This document shows, in pieces, positions 7,359 through 16,204 of a DNA stretch of 22,754 nucleotides. The DNA is from an uncultured Oscillospiraceae bacterium (lineage in GTDB: Bacteria > Bacillota > Clostridia > Oscillospirales > Oscillospiraceae), in contig CAJTOM010000040.1 in the NCBI GenBank assembly GCA_910577915.1, positions 1-22,754 of the forward strand, read 5' to 3'. A program made the translations under genes and the position numbers. Every line of letters begins with the position of its first letter. The stretch's first letter is position 1. The notes beneath the pieces were generated by a model. That model was not told the origin of the DNA and did no database searches. It was given only the letters and a program-made list of their open reading frames with translations.

Positions 7359-7387
7359 TTTATATCACGAATTTCTCCTTCCGTCAA
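7359..7387 (-). promoter_or_regulatory. Sigma-A promoter of the acyltransferase-Nudix-DUF523-DUF2500 operon
   Basis: On the minus strand TTGACG and TATAAA are separated by 17 bp. The transcript would begin near 7352, about 50 nt before the leader peptide. This separates the four-gene unit from the upstream trxB unit. Confidence 0.75.
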
Positions 7388-7403
7388 GGAAGGGGCGGCG
7401 AAG

Positions 7404-7430
7404 GCCGGCCGGCACAGCGTGCCGGCCGGC
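7404..7430 (-). terminator. GC-rich hairpin at the end of the trxB unit
   Basis: Perfect 12-bp arms GCCGGCCGGCAC and GTGCCGGCCGGC flank loop AGC. It lies 7 nt after the stop of the 72-residue gene. There is no T-tract, so it may stabilise the 3' end rather than terminate on its own. Confidence 0.5.
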
Positions 7431-7436
7431 TCTGCC

Positions 7437-7655
7437 TCACTCCTCCCCCGCTTTTCCCTTGGCGCGCCACCGCTCCGCGGCGGCCAGCTGCTCTGCGGCC
7501 TCCTTTTGGGACAGGCCCTGGGCGATCATGGGGTAGGGGTGCTCCACGCCGTTGGTGCGCTGGACCTCATAGGTGCCGTACTTGTTGATGACGTCGTCGT
7601 CCCCCTCCGGCCAGCCGGGTTTGCGCTCCATGGGCTGGCTTCTGTGGTCTCGCAT
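7437..7655 (-). CDS. Small hypothetical protein (72 residues)
   Basis: I cannot name a family. The protein is hydrophilic. It has a central NKYGTYEVQRTNGVEHPYPMIAQ segment (read here in part), then a helix rich in Ala, Glu and Gln (about residues 48-68), with no cysteine and no membrane segment. GGAGGTGAAGGCAC precedes the ATG at 7655; the binding site lies in the 12-nt palindrome ACCTCCGGAGGT. It follows trxB by 57 nt on the same strand and is followed by a strong hairpin, so it is probably the last gene of that unit. M9 is an alternative start. Confidence 0.7.
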   Translation of the reverse strand: MRDHRSQPMERKPGWPEGDDDVINKYGTYEVQRTNGVEHPYPMIAQGLSQKEAAEQLAAAERWRAKGKAGEE

Positions 7656-7712
7656 GTGCCTTCACCTCCGGAGGTAGTATGCCCCGGAGCCGGCCGGCCA
7701 TGCGGCCCGCGC

Positions 7713-8651
7713 CTACTGGGCCTGGAGATACCGCTCCGCCGCCACGGCGGCCACGGCCCCGTCGGCACAGGCGGTGACCACCTGGCGCAGGCTCTTGCGC
7801 CGCACATCCCCGGCGGCAAAGACGCCGGGGAGGCCGGCGCTCATATCCTCGCCGGTGCTGATATAGCCCTCCTCCAGCGCCAGCTGGCCGGCGAAGAGGC
7901 CGGTGTTGGGGGTGTAGCCGGTAAAGCCGAACAGGCCCAGCATCCCGTCTGCCGGGTCCGCCCGCAGGGTGCTCAGGGCCCCGGTCTTTACGTTTTTCAG
8001 CGTGATGGCCTCCAGCACATCCGTCCCCTCCGCCCGGACCACCACGCTGTCCCAGAGGAACGCCACCTTGGGGTTGGCGAAGGCCCGCTCCTGGATGGAC
8101 CGGGCGGCCCGCAGCCGGTCCCGGCGGTGGATGACGGTGACTTTCCGGGCAAAGCGGGTGAGGTAGACCGCCTCCTCCACCGCGCTGTCGCCCCCGCCCG
8201 CCACATAGACCTCCAGCCCCCGGAAGAGGGCCCCGTCGCAGGTGGCGCAGAAGGAGATACCCTGGCCCACGAACCGCGCCTCGTTCTCGCAGCCGATGGG
8301 CCGGGGGGCCGCCCCGGTGGCCAGGATCACCGCCCTGGACCGGTAGGTCCCCCGCTCCCCGGTCAGCTCCTTCACCGGTCCGTCCAGCCGCACGCTCTGA
8401 ATGGTGTCGGCGGCCCGCTCCACGCCGAAGCGGCGGCACTGCTCCGTCATCCGCCCCGCCAGGCTCAGGCCGGTCTCCCCCTCCAGCAGCTGGCCGGGGT
8501 AGTTCTCCAGCTCGGCGGTGAGGGCGATCTGCCCCCCGTCCTGCCCCTTCTCCAGCAGCAGGGTTTTCAGCCCGCCCCGGCCGGCGTACAGCCCGGCGGT
8601 AAGCCCCGCGGGGCCGCCCCCCAGAATGATCACGTCATACAACTCTTCCAT
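7713..8651 (-). CDS. trxB: Thioredoxin reductase (NADPH, FAD)
   Basis: This is a 312-residue low-molecular-weight thioredoxin reductase. The FAD-binding GGGPAG (11-16) is near the N-terminus, the redox-active disulfide CATC is at 135-138, the NADPH-binding GGGDSA is at 152-157, and HRR at 175-177 recognises the 2'-phosphate. The C-terminal FAD motif GVFAAGDVR is also intact. It reduces thioredoxin in the cytosol at the expense of NADPH. It sits between a CDF metal exporter and a small orphan gene with short gaps (30 and 57 nt), so it is probably cotranscribed with a metal-handling set. No thioredoxin gene is in the window, and a role with a dedicated partner remains possible. Confidence 0.95.
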   Translation of the reverse strand: MEELYDVIILGGGPAGLTAGLYAGRGGLKTLLLEKGQDGGQIALTAELENYPGQLLEGETGLSLAGRMTEQCRRFGVERAADTIQSVRLDGPVKELTGERGTYRSRAVILATGAAPRPIGCENEARFVGQGISFCATCDGALFRGLEVYVAGGGDSAVEEAVYLTRFARKVTVIHRRDRLRAARSIQERAFANPKVAFLWDSVVVRAEGTDVLEAITLKNVKTGALSTLRADPADGMLGLFGFTGYTPNTGLFAGQLALEEGYISTGEDMSAGLPGVFAAGDVRRKSLRQVVTACADGAVAAVAAERYLQAQ

Positions 8652-8681
8652 GGCTTATTTCGCTCCTGTTCTCAGATGGTT

Positions 8682-9848
8682 TTATACATATCCCTTCTCC
8701 ACCTCCACCACGGCGGAGTAGTCGCCGTCCAGGGCCCGCACCCCCTGCTCGATGCGGCTGCGCACCTCCTGGTCCGGCAGGGGGCACTGGTAGGGCACCT
8801 CCGCGTCAAAGATCACCTTGGTGTGGGTGGGGCCGGGGACCATGCGGAAGTCGTGGATGGTGATGCCGGGGTCGATGAGCCCCACGATGGCGGCCACCCG
8901 CTGGCGGGTCTCCGCCGTCAGGCCGTCGTCAGTGACCACCGGGTCCATATGGATGGTGGCCCGGCAGCCCAGGTCCTCGCTGAGCTGGCGCTCGGCGGCG
9001 TCCACCACGTCGTGGAGGGCCAGGATGTCCCCGCTGGCGGGCACCTCGGCGTGGAGGGAGAGAATGCGCCGGCCGGGGCCGTAGTCGTGGACGATCAGAT
9101 CGTGCACCCCGATGATATTCTCATGGGACAGCACCATGGCCCGCACCCGCTCCACGAACTCCGGGGAGGGGGGCTGGCCCAGCAGAGGGTTGATGGTCTC
9201 CCGGGCGGCGTTGATCCCGGACCACAGGATGAACAGCGCCACCACCGCGCCGCACCACCCGTCGATCTCCAGGCCCCAGAAGCGGCCCGCCAGGGTCCCC
9301 AGCAGCACCGCCGCCGTGGCCAGGCAGTCCCCCAGGCTGTCCGCCGCCGCGGCCGCCATGGCGGCGGAGCCGATGCGGCGGCCCACGGAGCGGTTGTAGA
9401 GGGCCATATACAGCTTCACGGCGATGGACACCGCTAGAATGCCCGCCGCCAGGGCGCTGTATTCCACCGGGCCGGGACGGAGAATCTGCTCCACCGCCCC
9501 CCTGCCCAGCTCCACGCCCATCAAAATGATCACCAGGGACACCACCAGGCCGGAGACGTACTCCGCCCGGCCATGGCCGAAGGGGTGCTCCCGGTCCGGG
9601 GCCTGGGCCGCCAGCTTGAAGCCCAGCAGGGTCACCACGGACGACCCCGCGTCGGAGAGGTTGTTCACAGCGTCGGCGGTGATGGCAATGGATCCCGCCA
9701 GCAGCCCCGCCAGCAGCTTCCCGGCGAACAGCAGCAGGTTCAGCACAATGCCCGCGCACCCGCACAGCACGCCGTATCCCCGCCGCACGGCGGGGTCGCT
9801 CACGTTGTCACAGTCCCGGATCAGACGCCGGGCCAACAGTTGGATCAT
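8682..9848 (-). CDS. Cation diffusion facilitator exporter, probably manganese type
   Basis: This 388-residue CDF protein has six membrane segments (about residues 28-200) and a C-terminal cytosolic dimerisation domain (about 210-290), followed by an extra ferredoxin-like tail to residue 388. The transport-site residues are N62-x3-D66 in the second membrane segment and D170-x3-D174 in the fifth. Zinc transporters such as YiiP carry D-x3-D and H-x3-D. The N/D/D/D set is what I recall for manganese exporters (MntE, MneP), so Mn2+ efflux is the best prediction. HPFGHGRAEY (88-97) is a family motif. It is 29 nt after the Cys-rich protein gene and 30 nt before trxB. Confidence 0.92.
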   Translation of the reverse strand: MIQLLARRLIRDCDNVSDPAVRRGYGVLCGCAGIVLNLLLFAGKLLAGLLAGSIAITADAVNNLSDAGSSVVTLLGFKLAAQAPDREHPFGHGRAEYVSGLVVSLVIILMGVELGRGAVEQILRPGPVEYSALAAGILAVSIAVKLYMALYNRSVGRRIGSAAMAAAAADSLGDCLATAAVLLGTLAGRFWGLEIDGWCGAVVALFILWSGINAARETINPLLGQPPSPEFVERVRAMVLSHENIIGVHDLIVHDYGPGRRILSLHAEVPASGDILALHDVVDAAERQLSEDLGCRATIHMDPVVTDDGLTAETRQRVAAIVGLIDPGITIHDFRMVPGPTHTKVIFDAEVPYQCPLPDQEVRSRIEQGVRALDGDYSAVVEVEKGYV

Positions 9849-9877
9849 ATGTCACCTCGTCTAAACAAGCGCGCCTC

Positions 9878-10477
9878 TCACCGGCTTCCCCGGATGGTCA
9901 GCGTATACTGACAGCACAGCCGGTCCAGGTCCTCGTCCGTGGCCGCCGGCAGCCGCAGCCGGGCCCCGCACGCCCGGCACACCAGGTCCACCGCCGTGCC
10001 GTGGACCTCCACGGCGCAGCCCCTGGCCCCGCAGGTACAGGAGACGCCGTCCCTGGCGGCGATGTCCCTGAGCTCGGAGAGGACCTCGTACATGATGATG
10101 CTGTCGGCGAACACCCCGTCGCCGCCGGCCTCCCGCTTCCGGGCGGTGATCTCCAGCTCCCGCAGGGCGCTTTCAACCCGCTCCGGCGGGCCGATGTAGC
10201 AGCACAGCTGCCGGGTCTCGGGGCAGGCCAGGCCCACGCCGCCGCCCTCCAGCACCTGCTCCATGGGCACCTCCGCCCGGTGCTCCCCGCCGCACACGCC
10301 GCAGGGTGCGGTGACCCGCAGGGTCCGCTCCGCCGGCTCCGCCGTCAGCTCGCTGCGGCCGCAGCCGCACACCAGCCCCACCGCCGCCGCGTTCAGGGCG
10401 AACCGGGTCCGCTCCCCGTACACCGGCTTGCCGCATTCGGGGCAGATATAGCCAAGGGCTCTGGTTTCCTCCGCCAT
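9878..10477 (-). CDS. Cysteine-rich zinc-ribbon-like hypothetical protein
   Basis: The function is unknown. The protein has 199 residues and 16 cysteines. They fall in ribbon-like sets: C12-x2-C15 with C37-x-C39; C59-x2-C62 with C85; and C147-x-C149, C154 with C167-x2-C170; doublets are C92-C93 and C188-C189. This suggests two or three zinc-binding modules separated by a helical part (about residues 96-140). There is no membrane segment or signal peptide, so it is cytosolic. The ATG follows CAGGAGGATGAACC. It is the first gene of a unit with the CDF exporter and thioredoxin reductase, so a role in metal or thiol homeostasis is plausible but not shown. Confidence 0.85.
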   Translation of the reverse strand: MAEETRALGYICPECGKPVYGERTRFALNAAAVGLVCGCGRSELTAEPAERTLRVTAPCGVCGGEHRAEVPMEQVLEGGGVGLACPETRQLCCYIGPPERVESALRELEITARKREAGGDGVFADSIIMYEVLSELRDIAARDGVSCTCGARGCAVEVHGTAVDLVCRACGARLRLPAATDEDLDRLCCQYTLTIRGSR

Positions 10478-10523
10478 GGTTCATCCTCCTGATCCTATCT
10501 ATCATAACATACGCGGTTTTATT

Positions 10524-10552
10524 ATTATACGATACTTCTTCTCATTTTTCCA
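10524..10552 (-). promoter_or_regulatory. Probable promoter of the Cys-rich protein-CDF-trxB unit
   Basis: On the minus strand TGGAAA and a perfect TATAAT are separated by 17 bp. The start point would be about 40 nt before the gene. A second candidate, extended -10 TGTTATGAT, lies at 10501-10509. Confidence 0.5.
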
Positions 10553-10655
10553 TACCCCCCGCACATTTTCCTGTGCGCCTCCCCATCCCGGCCTGTCTTC
10601 ATCACTTATACCTGATTTTTCCGTCAGAAAATTGAAATATTGTCGAGATTGCGGG

Positions 10656-10684
10656 TTGAAATGGGGGAATAATTGTAATACAAT
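10656..10684 (+). promoter_or_regulatory. Sigma-A promoter of typA
   Basis: TTGAAA and TACAAT are separated by 17 bp. The start point lies about 50 nt before the typA start codon. Confidence 0.75.
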
Positions 10685-10739
10685 AAGCAGGCTGATTTTT
10701 ACATGATCTGATTTTGACCTGAGGAAAGAGGTTTTTCAC

Positions 10740-12569
<1,830 letters not shown>

Positions 12570-12586
12570 ATTTTCCGCAAACGCCG

Positions 12587-12621
12587 GGAGAGCGTCCGCA
12601 AGGTGCGGGCGCTCTCCTTTT
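12587..12621 (+). terminator. Intrinsic terminator of typA
   Basis: Arms GGAGAGCGTCCGCA and TGCGGGCGCTCTCC (one T-G pair) enclose loop AGG. Four T residues follow. Confidence 0.88.
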
Positions 12622-12738
12622 GACCCCGGCGAGGGGGCGCATATGTATATTTCATGTTAAATTCAGCCGTGAAATTGCGCAAATTGTCCCCGTATACCGC
12701 CGCTCATTTTGGCAATTTGGTAAATTCTCTCTTTTTCA

Positions 12739-12756
12739 CTTTAATAATTATGCACT
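12739..12756 (+). promoter_or_regulatory. ARG-box-like site upstream of the amino acid transporter
   Basis: The 18-mer CTTTAATAATTATGCACT fits the ArgR consensus WNTGAATWWWWATTCANW at all but three positions. It lies 15 bp before the -35 element. AT-rich palindromes match this consensus by chance fairly often, so the call is tentative. The remainder of 12622-12771 is AT-rich leader DNA without a gene. Confidence 0.3.
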
Positions 12757-12771
12757 TTTTTTGAAAAACTA

Positions 12772-12800
12772 TTGACATTCCCGGTGAATTGTAGTATGCT
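12772..12800 (+). promoter_or_regulatory. Sigma-A promoter of the amino acid ABC operon
   Basis: A perfect TTGACA and TATGCT are separated by 17 bp. The leader to the start codon is about 68 nt. It contains two small hairpins, CGGAC/GTCCG near 12812 and GCCGC/GCGGC near 12841, before AAAGGAG. Confidence 0.8.
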
Positions 12801-12875
12801 CCCATCAACTCGGACAGCGGTCCGGGGGAGGATGATTTTGCCGCCGGTAGCGGCGGATGAAAAGGAGTTTTACCT

Positions 12876-13679
12876 ATGAAGAAATTTGTAACCCTGCTGC
12901 TGGCCGCCGCCATGGTGCTGAGCCTGGCCGCCTGCGGGCAGAAGAAAACCCAGCTGAAGATCCTGGACACCGAATACGCCATCGAGGACTACGCCATCGC
13001 CGTCGCCAAGGAGGACACCGCCCTGCTCGACGAGATCAACGCCGCCCTGGACGCCATCATCGCCGACGGCACCGCCCAGAAGATCGTGGACAAGTACATC
13101 TCCGGCACGGCCCACGACCTCACCTTCCAGGCCGACGCCGAGGGCAAGCCGGAGCTCATCATGGCCACCAACGCCTTCTTCCCGCCCTACGAGTTCTATG
13201 AGAACGAGGAGATCGTGGGCATCGACGCCGAGATGGCCAAGGCCATCGCCGATCAGATGGGCCGCAAGCTGACCATTGTGGACACCGAGTTCGGCTCCAT
13301 CATCGCCGGCATCCAGACCGGCAAGTACGACATGGGCATGGCCGGCATGACCGTCACCGAGGAGCGCCTGCAGTCCGTCAGCTTCTCCACCAGCTACGCC
13401 ACCGGCGTGCAGGTGGTCATTGTCGCCGAGGACTCCGCCATCAAGACCCTGGACGACCTGCTGGACCCCGCCGCCAGCTATAAGGCCGGCGTGCAGCAGG
13501 ACACCACCGGCGACATCTACATGTCCGACACCCCCGACAACGGCGGCATCGGCGAGGAGCGCGTGGTCCGCTACAAGACCGGCAACGAGGCCGTCCAGGC
13601 CCTGCTCACCGGCAAGGTGGACTGCGTGGTCATCGACCAGGAGCCCGCCAAGGCCTACGTGGAGCAGAACAACAAATAA
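12876..13679 (+). CDS. Circularly permuted family-3 amino acid binding lipoprotein
   Basis: This is the extracellular lipoprotein subunit of a polar amino acid ABC importer (SBP_bac_3 fold). The signal ends at lipobox LAAC with C20. The order of the mature protein is unusual. Residues about 25-77 (LKILDTEYAIEDYAIAVAKE through IVDKYISG) are the segment that normally ends this family, with its final strand and two helices. Residues about 93-267 are the normal start and middle: ELIMATNAFFPPYEF, GMAGMTVTEERLQSVSF and VIDQEPAKAYVEQNNK. The chain ends just where the moved segment would normally continue. Ligand-contact motifs (FPPYEF, MTVTEER, DQEPA) are kept, so binding is probably preserved. The total of 267 residues is normal. 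It has AAAGGAG before the ATG, is first in the operon and is followed by an attenuator-like terminator. Confidence 0.9.
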   Translation: MKKFVTLLLAAAMVLSLAACGQKKTQLKILDTEYAIEDYAIAVAKEDTALLDEINAALDAIIADGTAQKIVDKYISGTAHDLTFQADAEGKPELIMATNAFFPPYEFYENEEIVGIDAEMAKAIADQMGRKLTIVDTEFGSIIAGIQTGKYDMGMAGMTVTEERLQSVSFSTSYATGVQVVIVAEDSAIKTLDDLLDPAASYKAGVQQDTTGDIYMSDTPDNGGIGEERVVRYKTGNEAVQALLTGKVDCVVIDQEPAKAYVEQNNK

Positions 13680-13711
13680 GAACCTGTATTTTACAGACTC
13701 TGCGCGTCAAT

Positions 13712-13738
13712 CGGGGGCGGTCCGCCGCCCCCGGTTTT
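13712..13738 (+). terminator. Attenuating terminator between binding protein and permease genes
   Basis: Perfect 9-bp arms CGGGGGCGG and CCGCCCCCG with loop TCCG are followed by GTTTTG. It lies in the 99-nt gap inside the operon. Partial termination here would give more binding protein than permease. Confidence 0.75.
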
Positions 13739-13778
13739 GCCTGTACGGCACAAGAAAGAACACAAGGGAGGGAGACAC

Positions 13779-14495
13779 ATGGCGGGCTTGCAGGATACCT
13801 TTTACCGCTGTTTTATCGAGGACAACCGCTGGCGCTACCTGACGAAGGGGCTGGGCAACACGCTGCTCATCACCTTTTTCGCCCTGCTCATCGGCGTGCT
13901 GCTGGGGGTGGTGGTGGCCATCATCCGCACCAGCTGCGACAAAAACCGCGCCGACATGCGCCCCGGACTGGGCCGGACTGTGCTGGTTCTTCTGAACGGC
14001 CTGTGCCGGGCCTACCTGACCGTCATCCGGGGCACCCCGGTGGTGGTGCAGCTGCTTCTGGGGGTATTTGTCATCCTGGTGGCCCTGGGGAACGACGTAA
14101 CCATCGCCTGCATCGTCTTTGGCGTCAACTCCGGGGCATATGTGGCGGAGATTATACGTTCCGGCATCATGTCGATCGACAGCGGGCAGTTTGAGGCCGG
14201 GCGCTCCCTGGGCTTCAACTACATACAGACCATGTGGTACATCATCATCCCCCAGGCCTTCAAGAACGTGCTGCCCGCCCTGGCCAATGAGTTCATCGTC
14301 CTGCTCAAGGAGACCTCGGTGGTGGGCTATGCGGGGGTCATCGACCTGACCAAGGGCGGGGAGATCATCCGGGGCCGGACCTTCGAGGCCTTCATGCCCC
14401 TGCTGGCGGTGGCGGCCATCTACCTGGTCATGGTCATGTTCTTCACCTGGCTGGTGGGCAAGCTGGAGAGGAGGCTGAGAAGCAGTGAGCGCTAA
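13779..14495 (+). CDS. Polar amino acid ABC transporter permease
   Basis: This 238-residue inner-membrane permease belongs to the HisM/GlnP family. It has about five hydrophobic segments, the first near residues 25-48, and the cytosolic coupling loop EAGRSLGFNYIQTMWYIIIP that docks on the ATPase. The ATG at 13779 is chosen because GGGAGGGAGACAC precedes it; an upstream in-frame ATG has no binding site. The 3' end overlaps the ATPase gene by 11 nt. A single permease implies a homodimeric channel, or a partner encoded elsewhere. The substrate cannot be read from this gene. Confidence 0.95.
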   Translation: MAGLQDTFYRCFIEDNRWRYLTKGLGNTLLITFFALLIGVLLGVVVAIIRTSCDKNRADMRPGLGRTVLVLLNGLCRAYLTVIRGTPVVVQLLLGVFVILVALGNDVTIACIVFGVNSGAYVAEIIRSGIMSIDSGQFEAGRSLGFNYIQTMWYIIIPQAFKNVLPALANEFIVLLKETSVVGYAGVIDLTKGGEIIRGRTFEAFMPLLAVAAIYLVMVMFFTWLVGKLERRLRSSER

Positions 14496-15231
14496 CAACA
14501 CTCTCATCCAGGTCCGGGACCTGGAAAAGCACTTCGGCCGGGGGGCCATCCGCGCCCTGGACGGCGTGTCGGCGGACATCCACACCAGGGAGGTGGTGGT
14601 GATTATTGGCCCCTCCGGGTCCGGCAAGTCCACCCTCCTGCGCTGCCTGAACCTGCTGGAGCGCCCCACCGGGGGGACCATCACCTTCCGGGGCGTGGAC
14701 ATCACCGACCCCAAGGTCAACATCGACCTCCACCGCCAGAAGATGGGAATGGTGTTCCAGCACTTCAACCTCTTTCCCCACATGACCATCCTGGAGAACA
14801 TGACCCTGGCCCCCGTCAAGCTGCTGGGAAAGAGCCGGCAGGAGGCGGAGGGCAAGGCCCTGGCCCTGCTGGACCGGGTGGGCCTGGCGGACCGGGCGGC
14901 GGCCTACCCCAGCCAGCTCTCCGGCGGCCAGAAGCAGCGCATCGCCATCGTCCGCGCCCTGTGCATGGAGCCGGAGGTGATGCTCTTCGACGAGCCCACC
15001 TCCGCCCTGGACCCCGAGATGGTGGGGGAGGTGCTGGAGGTGATGAAGGACCTGGCCCACGAGGGCATGACCATGGTGGTGGTCACCCACGAGATGGGCT
15101 TCGCCCGGGAGGTGGGCAGCCGTGTCATCTTCATGGACGGCGGCGTCATCGTGGAGGAGAACTCCCCGGACCGGCTCTTCGGCGCGCCGGAGAGCGAGCG
15201 GCTGAAAACCTTTCTGGCCAAGGTGCTGTAA
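14485..15231 (+). CDS. Polar amino acid ABC transporter ATP-binding protein
   Basis: This 248-residue ATPase energises the importer. Walker A GPSGSGKST, Q-loop VFQHFNLFPH, signature LSGGQKQR, Walker B VMLFDEPTSALDPE and the H-loop VVVTHE are all intact, in the form typical of the GlnQ/HisP family. The start is GTG at 14485, with GAGGAGGC about 9 nt upstream inside the permease gene, so translation is coupled. It is the last gene of the operon and is followed by a strong terminator shared with the convergent nagB. Confidence 0.97.
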   Translation: MSANNTLIQVRDLEKHFGRGAIRALDGVSADIHTREVVVIIGPSGSGKSTLLRCLNLLERPTGGTITFRGVDITDPKVNIDLHRQKMGMVFQHFNLFPHMTILENMTLAPVKLLGKSRQEAEGKALALLDRVGLADRAAAYPSQLSGGQKQRIAIVRALCMEPEVMLFDEPTSALDPEMVGEVLEVMKDLAHEGMTMVVVTHEMGFAREVGSRVIFMDGGVIVEENSPDRLFGAPESERLKTFLAKVL

Positions 15232-15248
15232 ACATGCGATAACAAAGA

Positions 15249-15291
15249 GAGCGCCCTGCGGGAGGCATCCCGCGGGGCGCTCGTTCTTTTT
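15249..15291. terminator. Terminator between ABC operon and convergent nagB
   Basis: Arms GAGCGCCCTGCGGGA and TCCCGCGGGGCGCTC (one T-G pair) flank loop GGCA, with a T-rich tract at 15284-15291. On the minus strand TCTTTGTT follows, so weaker termination of nagB is possible. Confidence 0.88.
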
Positions 15292-15296
15292 CTGTG

Positions 15297-16034
15297 TTAC
15301 ACCAGGCCTTCCAGCTTGCTCGCAGCCGCCTTGTCGGCCACGAGGGTTACGTAGGGGTGCAGCTGGAGAATGGAGGCGGGAACCTCGGGGGTGACGGGGC
15401 CGGTGAGGGCCAGGCGCAGAGCCTCGGCCTTGCCCTCGCCGCTGGCCATCAGCAGGATTTTCTTGGCCATCATAATGGACTTGATGCCCATGGTCATGGC
15501 CTGGCGGGGCACGTCGTCACGGGAGGCGAAGAAGCGGGAGTTGGCGCTGATGGTCTCCTCCTTCAGGTTCACCACGTGGGTCTCCAGCTCGAAGGCCCGG
15601 CCGGGCTCGTTGAAGCCGATATGGCCGTTGCCGCCCACGCCCAGCACCTGGAGATCGATGCCGCCCATGTCCCGGATCACCTGGTTATACCAGGCGCACT
15701 CCGCAGCGGGGTCCGCAGCCAGGCCGTCGGGCACGTTGGTGTTGGCGGGGTTGATGTTCACATGGTCAAACAGGTGGTGCTGCATGAAGTAGCGGTAGCT
15801 CTGCTCGTGGGTGGGCTCCAGGCCCACGTACTCGTCCAGGTTCACCGTCTTCACGGCGGCGAAGTCCAGGTCGCCCTTGCGGTACCAGTCCACCAGCTGG
15901 GCGTACATGCCCTCCGGCGTGGAGCCGGTGGCCAGGCCCAGCACGCTGTTGGGCTTGAGAATCACCTGGGCGGACAGGATGTTCGCCGCCTTCCGGCTCA
16001 TGCCCTTGTAGTCGTCGGTCACATAGATTTTCAT
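15297..16034 (-). CDS. nagB: Glucosamine-6-phosphate deaminase
   Basis: This enzyme converts glucosamine-6-phosphate to fructose-6-phosphate and ammonia in the cytosol, the last committed step of sialate and GlcNAc catabolism. At 245 residues it is the short, non-allosteric type seen in Firmicutes. Visible motifs are LATGSTPEGMY (34-44), NLDEYVGL with D67 and E68, and GVGGNGHIGFNEPG (132-145) with the catalytic His138. AGGAGGACGCT precedes the ATG. It lies next to the sialate operon on the same strand, but a terminator and a 392-nt gap separate them, so it is probably a separate transcript. nagA is not in the window. Confidence 0.96.
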   Translation of the reverse strand: MKIYVTDDYKGMSRKAANILSAQVILKPNSVLGLATGSTPEGMYAQLVDWYRKGDLDFAAVKTVNLDEYVGLEPTHEQSYRYFMQHHLFDHVNINPANTNVPDGLAADPAAECAWYNQVIRDMGGIDLQVLGVGGNGHIGFNEPGRAFELETHVVNLKEETISANSRFFASRDDVPRQAMTMGIKSIMMAKKILLMASGEGKAEALRLALTGPVTPEVPASILQLHPYVTLVADKAAASKLEGLV

Positions 16035-16058
16035 AGCGTCCTCCTATTCTCTACTCAG

Positions 16059-16078
16059 CCGGCCCCCTGTAGGGCCGG
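16059..16078 (-). other. Small hairpin upstream of nagB
   Basis: Arms CCGGCCC and GGGCCGG flank a 6-nt loop, between the 31-codon frame and the nagB ribosome binding site. No T-tract follows on the minus strand. Its function is unknown. Confidence 0.4.
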
Positions 16079-16095
16079 TCCTGCTGTGGTACTGC

Positions 16096-16191
16096 TTACC
16101 AAACCCGCGCCTCCACGAGTGCGGCGAGACGCCGGCGGTGATCCACGGGACCGCCGCCAGCGTCAGAAGCCGCCTCAAACATACGCTGCAT
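16096..16191 (-). CDS. Possible 31-residue peptide upstream of nagB
   Basis: A short frame beginning MQRMFEAASDAGG and ending in VEARVW has AGGAGG with ideal 9-nt spacing (16201-16206). It lies on the nagB strand, 61 nt before nagB. The binding site touches the foot of a stem-loop at 16205-16238. It could be an upstream regulatory peptide, a remnant of a longer gene, or chance. I recognise no family. Confidence 0.3.
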   Translation of the reverse strand: MQRMFEAASDAGGGPVDHRRRLAALVEARVW

Positions 16192-16204
16192 GGCAGGCAT
16201 CCTC

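Noticed and set aside
9849..9877. A manganese (yybP-ykoY) riboswitch before the CDF exporter
   Set aside because: The gap from the preceding gene is only 29 nt and the exporter is cotranscribed.
12801..12875. A riboswitch or T-box in the leader of the amino acid transporter
   Set aside because: The leader is only about 68 nt, with two short hairpins and no T-box motif, specifier loop or terminator.
12876..13679. The N-terminal segment of the binding protein as a remnant of a second, truncated binding protein fused to a full one
   Set aside because: The rest of the chain lacks exactly this segment at its own C-terminus, and total length is normal. One permuted domain explains this better than one and a fraction domains.
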